Shown here in pieces: positions 59,477 through 64,000 of a DNA stretch of 64,000 nucleotides (position 1 is its first letter; each line of letters opens with the position of its first letter). The position numbers and the translations under genes were made by a program. The notes below the pieces were generated by a model. The model did no database searches, was not told where the DNA came from, and saw nothing but the letters and a program-made list of their open reading frames with translations. The stretch is from Roseivivax lentus (lineage in GTDB: Bacteria; Pseudomonadota; Alphaproteobacteria; Rhodobacterales; Rhodobacteraceae): positions 248,001-312,000 of the forward strand of contig NZ_FTOQ01000002.1 of the NCBI RefSeq assembly GCF_900156805.1. Reading direction: 5' to 3'.

Positions 59477-59824
59477 AAAGACCGGGCTTCCCGCGGCCCC
59501 GGTTGCGCCGGGGCCGCGTGGGAAACGGGCGGAATGTGCCGGTCCGCGACTGGCTGAAACCCGCCGGATTCGCCGGATTCCGGTGTTTTACAAGCCTCCG
59601 GCGGGTATGATATGCCCCTCACAGGCGGTGACAGGCATTTCAGACCACGACATCGCCGCAGGATTTTTCCTTGTCGTCAATGACCTAAGAAAAATCCGAA
59701 AATTTTTTGCTGCAGTGCAGCGAAAATCCTTGAAATGCCGCACTGCAGCATGCATATTCACATCAGCTTCAACGGACACGGCAGGGTGGGCCTGCCGGAC
59801 ACAAGCAAGCGAAAGGATTTAGAG
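59477..59824 (+). promoter_or_regulatory. phaC-phaP intergenic region with PhaR-type sites
   Basis: 348 bases without a gene. After phaC comes a perfect 11-bp hairpin (59492-59502 with 59508-59518). Near the end, CTGCAGTGCAG (59710-59720) fits the CTGC-N3-GCAG pattern described for Paracoccus PhaR, and GCACTGCAGCATGCA (59740-59754) is a second, diverged copy about three helical turns away. These should repress phaP when no polymer is present. Confidence 0.6.
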
Positions 59825-60286
59825 ATGGCTAAGCAACAAGACTTCACCGCGATGATGAAAGACATGATGGGTGCATTCCCCGTCGACACCAAAGCGATGG
59901 AAGACGCCTTCAAGACCCAGGCGACCCTGAACGAGAAGCTGTCGGGCGTTGCGCTCGAAGCGGCTGAGAAGTCGTCCGAGCTGTCCGCCAAGTGGACCCG
60001 CGACACTCTCACCAAGATGGGCGACCTGACCAAGGCGAAGGCCGAGCCGGCCGACTACGCCAAGGCGATGACCGACTTCGCATCCGCTCAGGCCGAAGTC
60101 AGCGCCGAGCACATGGCCGCATTCGCCGAGATCGCGAAGAAGGTCCAGATGGACACCGTCGAACTGATGATGGCCGCTGGCAAGGACATGACCGAGGACG
60201 CATCGGCTGCCATGAAGAAGGCAACCGCGGACATCACCGCGAACGCCAAGAAGGCATCCACTGCCGCAACCGCAGCCGCGAAGTAA
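59825..60286 (+). CDS. phaP: Phasin (PHA granule-associated protein)
   Basis: A 153-residue amphipathic, Ala/Lys-rich helical protein (QDFTAMMKDMMGAFPVDTKA; AEVSAEHMAAFAEIAKKVQM; a C-terminal Lys/Ala tail). It matches phasins of Rhodobacterales that coat PHB granules. AAGGA precedes the ATG. PhaR-like sites lie upstream and a strong terminator downstream, so it is made separately, probably in large amounts. Confidence 0.9.
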   Translation: MAKQQDFTAMMKDMMGAFPVDTKAMEDAFKTQATLNEKLSGVALEAAEKSSELSAKWTRDTLTKMGDLTKAKAEPADYAKAMTDFASAQAEVSAEHMAAFAEIAKKVQMDTVELMMAAGKDMTEDASAAMKKATADITANAKKASTAATAAAK

Positions 60287-60344
60287 TCGCGACCGGTCGA
60301 TCTAGATAGCGCTTCTTCCTCCTCCCTTAGAAGCGCCATCACTA

Positions 60345-60371
60345 GGGCGGACCTCCGGGTCCGCCCTTTTT
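60345..60371 (+). terminator. Rho-independent terminator of phaP
   Basis: GGGCGGACC (60345-60353), loop TCCG, GGTCCGCCC (60358-60366), then TTTTT (60367-60371). Confidence 0.93.
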
Positions 60372-60489
60372 CTTGCCGCACGACGGGGTGCGACAGAGGC
60401 GCGAACGGCCGTATGCGCATGACAAGACTTGCTCAATTGCTGGGCTGCAGCGTAGTGTTTCGGCACGGCGACACATGGGGAGACCGGAC

Positions 60490-61065
60490 TTGGCCAAAAA
60501 CGATAAGCCTCTGCTGATCAAGCGTTACGCTTCCCGCAGGCTCTACAATACCGAGACCAGCGACTACGTGACGCTCGAAGACATCGCGGGGTTCATTCGC
60601 GACGGCCGCGAAGTGCAGATCGTCGATCTGAAATCCGGTGACGACCTGACGCGGCAATACCTGCTGCAGATCATCGCGGAACACGAAAGCCGCGGCGAGA
60701 GCGTGCTGCCGGTGAACGTCCTCAACGACCTGGTGCGCAGCTACACGAGCCAGGCGACCTCGATGGTGCCGCAATTCCTCGCGCAGAGTTTCGAGATGTT
60801 CCGCGACAGCCAGTCGAAATGGGTCGAGAACATGAGCGCGATGAACCCGATATCCAAGATGCCGGGCTTCGAGGCGATGCAGGCCCAGCAAGAGGCCTTC
60901 ATGAAGGCCATGACCGGCAGCAGCACCGTTCCCGGGGCATCGGGCAGCACCGAGGACGAGGTCGCCGAGGCCAAGAACGAGGCGGCCCAGAGCAAGGAAG
61001 AGCTGGACGCGCTCAAGAAGGAATTCGCCGAGCTTCAGAAGAAGATCGCGAAACTCGGCAATTGA
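60490..61065 (+). CDS. phaR: Polyhydroxyalkanoate synthesis repressor PhaR
   Basis: A 191-residue repressor that binds DNA and, alternatively, PHB granules. KPLLIKRYASRRLYNTETSD with YVTLEDIAGFIRDGREVQIV is the PHB/PHA accumulation DNA-binding domain (residues 5-65); the middle (SMVPQFLAQSFEMFRDSQSK) is the granule-binding part and the end is a coiled coil. TTG 60490 with GGGGAG 7 bases upstream gives the usual MAKxDKPLLIKRY start; ATG 60475 without a ribosome site is the alternative. A CTGCAG site upstream suggests autoregulation. Confidence 0.93.
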   Translation: MAKNDKPLLIKRYASRRLYNTETSDYVTLEDIAGFIRDGREVQIVDLKSGDDLTRQYLLQIIAEHESRGESVLPVNVLNDLVRSYTSQATSMVPQFLAQSFEMFRDSQSKWVENMSAMNPISKMPGFEAMQAQQEAFMKAMTGSSTVPGASGSTEDEVAEAKNEAAQSKEELDALKKEFAELQKKIAKLGN

Positions 61066-61127
61066 GCCCGCGCCGCGCGCGCGCGGGCGTCATCCCGTCA
61101 GATCAAGGCCGATGAGGCCCCGCCCGA

Positions 61128-62318
61128 TCAGGTGCCGTAGGTCCGGGTCGGGCCCATCACGCTGTCCGCCGCCTCCACGAGCGCACGGCCCACCGCCGCG
61201 CATTCCTCGAGCGTGAGGCGCGCGGGCAGGCGGGTATCGCAGGCCCGCATGAGCATCGCCCGGGTCCGGGGCAATTCCACCTTTTCGGGCAGGAATTCCC
61301 AGTTCCAGAAGGCGCGCGCGTTGTTGTCGCTCAACCCGAAGACCTGGACCTTCACGCCGATATCCGCGGCGCTTGCCGCGAAGGCCCGGACATCCGCGTC
61401 CGACATGCCGCAGAGATTGAATTGCAGCGAATCCGGCGCGCGCTCCTCGGGCGCGAGGGTGTTCGGGACGTGGAACCAGGCCGATTGGCGCAGCATGCCC
61501 GCCACGTAGTCGTGGTTGCGCCGCCCGTCGCGGACGCGGCGCGGGATCTCGGGCAATTGCGCGCGGATGATCGCCGCGGACAGGTTCGACAGCCGCATAT
61601 TGTAAAGCGGCAGCTTGTTCTGCCAGCGCGCGACCGCGTCCTGCAGCAGATTGTGCTTCTTCCAGTTCGCTTCGTAGGCGCCCGACATGATGACGGCGCG
61701 CGCGATCAGGTCGGGATCGTCGGTCACGAGGATCCCGCCTTCGCCCGCATTCACGAGCTTGTAGCTCTGGAAACTGAAACAGCCGATGGCGCCGAGCGTG
61801 CCGATATGGCGCCCGGCCCATTTCGTCCCGAGGCTGTGCGCCGCATCCTCGATCACCGGCACGCCCTGTGCGCCGGCGATGCGCAGGATCGCGTCCATGT
61901 CGGAGGTGTGGCCCCGCATGTGGCTGATGATGACCGCGTCGACGCCCGCGATCTTCGCCTCGAAATCCGCCAGATCGATGCGGTAATTCGCGCCGACCTC
62001 GCAGAGGACGGGAATGCAGTCGGCGTGAATCACCGCGGAGGGCACGGCGGCGAAGGTGAAGCCCGGCAACAGCACCCGCGCGTCGCGGGGCAGGTTGAGC
62101 GCCTTCAGCGACAGGAACAGCGCGGCCGAGCAGCTCGAGACCGCCAGCGCGTAGCGGCTGCCGAGGAAGGCCGCGAATTCCCCCTCGAGCCGGGTGACAG
62201 GGTTGTCCTCGGCGGTGTGATAGCGGAACAGGTCGCCACTGGCGAAGAGCCGCTCCACCTCGGCGCGGGCCGCGTCGGGAATGGGCTCAGCATCGTGCAT
62301 GTCGGGGATGCGCGTCAT
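61128..62318 (-). CDS. DegT/DnrJ/EryC1/StrS family aminotransferase
   Basis: A 396-residue PLP enzyme. SRYALAVSSCSAALFLSLKA at the N terminus, VPVIEDAAHSLGTKWAGRHI (E-D-A-A-H-S) and GCFSFQSYKLVNAGEGGILV with the PLP lysine are the family motifs. Such enzymes aminate keto-sugars for surface polysaccharide or antibiotics. No other sugar gene lies nearby, so the substrate is open. It ends 62 bases from phaR, convergent. Confidence 0.9.
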   Translation of the reverse strand: MTRIPDMHDAEPIPDAARAEVERLFASGDLFRYHTAEDNPVTRLEGEFAAFLGSRYALAVSSCSAALFLSLKALNLPRDARVLLPGFTFAAVPSAVIHADCIPVLCEVGANYRIDLADFEAKIAGVDAVIISHMRGHTSDMDAILRIAGAQGVPVIEDAAHSLGTKWAGRHIGTLGAIGCFSFQSYKLVNAGEGGILVTDDPDLIARAVIMSGAYEANWKKHNLLQDAVARWQNKLPLYNMRLSNLSAAIIRAQLPEIPRRVRDGRRNHDYVAGMLRQSAWFHVPNTLAPEERAPDSLQFNLCGMSDADVRAFAASAADIGVKVQVFGLSDNNARAFWNWEFLPEKVELPRTRAMLMRACDTRLPARLTLEECAAVGRALVEAADSVMGPTRTYGT

Positions 62319-62407
62319 CGGTCTCTCCTGCCCTCACTCGGGGGAAAGTGTTAACGCGGCGCGGCCATGCCGCAAGCCCTAATGGCGCGAGAGGCCATGC
62401 CTGATGC

Positions 62408-63712
62408 TCAAAGACCGATCCGGTCGCGCAGGGCGTACCAGCTCATCGCCAGCACCAGAAGCGGTGTGCGCAGCGCGCCGCGTCCCGGAAAGCGCGGCGT
62501 GGGCAGCGCGGCCATGGCATCGAAGCCCGCCGTCTCGCCCCGGATCGCCAGCGCCATGAGCTTGCCCGCATGGGTCGCCGTGCCGACCCCGTGGCCGGAA
62601 TAGCCCGAGGCCGACAGGATGCGCCGGCCGGGTCGGGCGATATAGGGCAGCCGCTTCATCGTGATGGCCAGCGTGCCGCCCCAGGCATAATCGAGCCGTA
62701 CGTCCCGCAGATGCGGAAAGACCTGCAGCATGGGCTTGGAGACCAGCGCGCGGATATCCTCGGGGAAGCGATAGCCGTAGCTTTCGCCGCCGCCGAAGAG
62801 CAGCCGCTTGTCGTGGCTGAGCCGGAAATAATTCACCACGAAGCGGTCGTCGGCTACGGCCACGTCGCGGCCCAGCACCAGTGCCGCCGCATCGCCCAGC
62901 GGTTCGGTCGCCACGATGAAATTGTTGATCGGCATGACCCGCTGCGCGACATCGCCCGAAAGCCCGCCGAGATAGCCGTTGGCGGCGAGGATGACGTGAT
63001 CCGCCGTGACCCGGCCGCCATCGGTCTGCACGATCACCGGGGCGCTGTCCTCGATGTGATGCACGCGGCTTGTCTCGAAAACGCGCACGCCGGCCTTGCG
63101 GCAGGCCTCGGCCAGCCCCAGCGCGAAGCGCAGCGGGTGCAGATGCGCCGCGTCCCGGTCGAGGATACCGCCGCGATAGGCGGGCGAGGGGCAGAGCGCG
63201 CGCCATTCCTCGGGCGCGAAGGTCTCGATATGTGGGTAATCGTAGCGCGTGGCCATATGCGCCGCGTAATGTTCGAGCTCGCGCACGCCCTTCGCGGAGG
63301 AGGCCGCTTCCGCCACGCCGGGGCGCAGATGGCAGTCGATGCGGTGCCTTGCGATCAGGTTCTTGACCAGCGCCTTGGCCTCTTCGCCGAGATCCCAGCA
63401 ATGCCGGGCATTGTCGCGCCCGACCAGCGCCTCGAGCGACATCTGGTCGACCCGCTGGCCGGAGCCGAGCTGCCCGCCATTGCGCCCGGATGCGCCGAAC
63501 CCCGCGCGATGCGCCTCGAGCAGCACCACGTCCATCCCGGCCTCGGCGAGATGCAGCGCCGCCGAGAGCCCGGTATAGCCGCCGCCCACGACGCAGACAT
63601 CCGCGCGCGTCTCGCCCCTGAGCGGGGCCGCAGCCTCGGGCAGGTCGGCGGTCGCGGCGTACCAGCTGTCGGGGAATTCCCCGCGTTTGTCATTTGAGTA
63701 GAGCAGATCCAA
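62408..63712 (-). CDS. puuB: FAD-dependent amine oxidoreductase, PuuB-like
   Basis: A 434-residue DAO-family flavoenzyme. ADVCVVGGGYTGLSAALHLA is the FAD loop, GFGASGRNGGQLGSGQRVDQ follows as in gamma-glutamylputrescine oxidase, and YAWGGTLAITMKRLPYIARP and SGYSGHGVGTATHAGKLMAL are C-terminal signatures. The glutamine-synthetase-like gene just upstream on the same strand supports a polyamine (gamma-glutamyl-putrescine) degradation role. The gene symbol is by context and motif. Confidence 0.85.
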   Translation of the reverse strand: MDLLYSNDKRGEFPDSWYAATADLPEAAAPLRGETRADVCVVGGGYTGLSAALHLAEAGMDVVLLEAHRAGFGASGRNGGQLGSGQRVDQMSLEALVGRDNARHCWDLGEEAKALVKNLIARHRIDCHLRPGVAEAASSAKGVRELEHYAAHMATRYDYPHIETFAPEEWRALCPSPAYRGGILDRDAAHLHPLRFALGLAEACRKAGVRVFETSRVHHIEDSAPVIVQTDGGRVTADHVILAANGYLGGLSGDVAQRVMPINNFIVATEPLGDAAALVLGRDVAVADDRFVVNYFRLSHDKRLLFGGGESYGYRFPEDIRALVSKPMLQVFPHLRDVRLDYAWGGTLAITMKRLPYIARPGRRILSASGYSGHGVGTATHAGKLMALAIRGETAGFDAMAALPTPRFPGRGALRTPLLVLAMSWYALRDRIGL

Positions 63713-63726
63713 TGAAGCGCCTCTTT

Positions 63727-63783
63727 GTCACGATCGGACCAAAAATACCTCTCGGGGGGTCTGGGGGGCAGACAGCCCCCCAG
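63727..63783 (-). repeat. Hairpin plus 25-mer module, second copy
   Basis: On the minus strand a 9-bp hairpin (63775-63783 with 63761-63769) is followed after 9 bases by GAGGTATTTTTGGTCCG and CGTGAC (63727-63751). The 25-mer is 22/25 identical to 28557-28581. It lies between the glutamine-synthetase-like gene and puuB. Confidence 0.6.
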
Positions 63784-63820
63784 CCTCGCCGCCCCGACGC
63801 GCCGTTTTACAAAGGCGCCC

Positions 63821-64000
63821 CTAGACGTTCAGCAGCAGATGTTCCCGCTCCCAGGGCGAGATCACCTGCAGGAATTCCTCGTATTCGGAACGTTTCACGA
63901 TGCTGTAGACGCGTGCGAATTCAGGCCCCAGCACCTCGTGCAGCGCGGTCGAGGCCTCGAACATCTCGAGCGCCTGGCCCAGCACCCGGGGCAGGTCGCC
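63821..64000 (-). CDS. Glutamine synthetase family protein, C-terminal end only
   Basis: The last 59 residues of a protein whose start lies beyond the window. LPRVLGQALEMFEASTALHE, VYSIVKRSEYEEFLQVISPW and WEREHLLLNV match the end of glutamine synthetases of the PuuA/GlnT type. With puuB downstream it is probably gamma-glutamylputrescine synthetase. Confidence 0.85.
   Translation of the reverse strand, partial: GDLPRVLGQALEMFEASTALHEVLGPEFARVYSIVKRSEYEEFLQVISPWEREHLLLNV

Overview
This window looks like a chromosome segment from an alphaproteobacterium of the order Rhodobacterales (Roseobacter group or a relative). Taxonomic markers are GcrA, MmcB behind a GTTC-N7-GTTC SOS box, DUF1150, DUF6476 and DUF6324 proteins, a bacterial phosphatidylcholine synthase, class I PHA genes with PhaR, a tRNA-His with A73 and no encoded G-1, and a DHPS/sulfolactate pathway typical of marine roseobacters. 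Base composition is uniformly GC-rich. I saw no insertion sequence, phage, integrase or CRISPR array, so this reads as ordinary core chromosome with one catabolic island-like operon.

Layout. 0-8 kb: an acetyltransferase, EamA exporter, secreted lipase-like hydrolase, a lone PhnM, purEK, a heat-shock Hsp20/DUF1150 pair, then a large ORF that joins a MarR-like regulator in frame to ATP sulfurylase and APS kinase. 8-20 kb: a RES-domain gene coupled to trxB, an Lrp regulator, a Hint-like protein, lgt-methyltransferase-pgeF, ubiK, a DksA-type finger with a VIT1 transporter, an XRE/DUF2975 pair, and a YciI/ECF42 sigma/DUF6326 set. 20-32 kb: tRNA-Lys, dapF-mtaB, pcs, gcrA, DUF1007/nickel-cobalt transporter, rimO, tdk, a KAS III-like enzyme, csaA-proC. 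32-40 kb: small stress-type proteins, ribB-ribH-nusB, a structured gene-free stretch, an uncharacterised membrane/ClpP-fold operon, mmcB and tRNA-His.

40-52 kb is the most coherent system: a divergent LacI regulator with two operators, a TRAP transporter preceded by a 64-aa membrane protein, HpsN, an SDR and an MDR dehydrogenase, SuyA, SuyB, a sulfolactate dehydrogenase and a YeiH exporter. Together they predict uptake of 2,3-dihydroxypropane-1-sulfonate, oxidation to sulfolactate, cleavage to pyruvate and sulfite, and export of the sulfur product. 52-64 kb: rluD-rpoH, stress protein, an oxidoreductase, the PHB cycle cluster phaZ/phaC-phaP-phaR, an aminotransferase, and the edge of a gamma-glutamyl-polyamine locus.

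Regulatory sequence is unusually readable. Two heat-shock promoters with identical 15-nt spacing precede hsp20 and rpoH. An SOS box fills the promoter spacer of mmcB. Palindromic operators accompany the MarR fusion and LacI genes, and PhaR-type repeats precede phaP. The best candidates for something undescribed are the regulator-enzyme fusion at 6.1-8.2 kb, the structured gene-free element at 36.2-36.4 kb, and a two-copy hairpin-plus-25-mer intergenic module at 28.5 and 63.7 kb.
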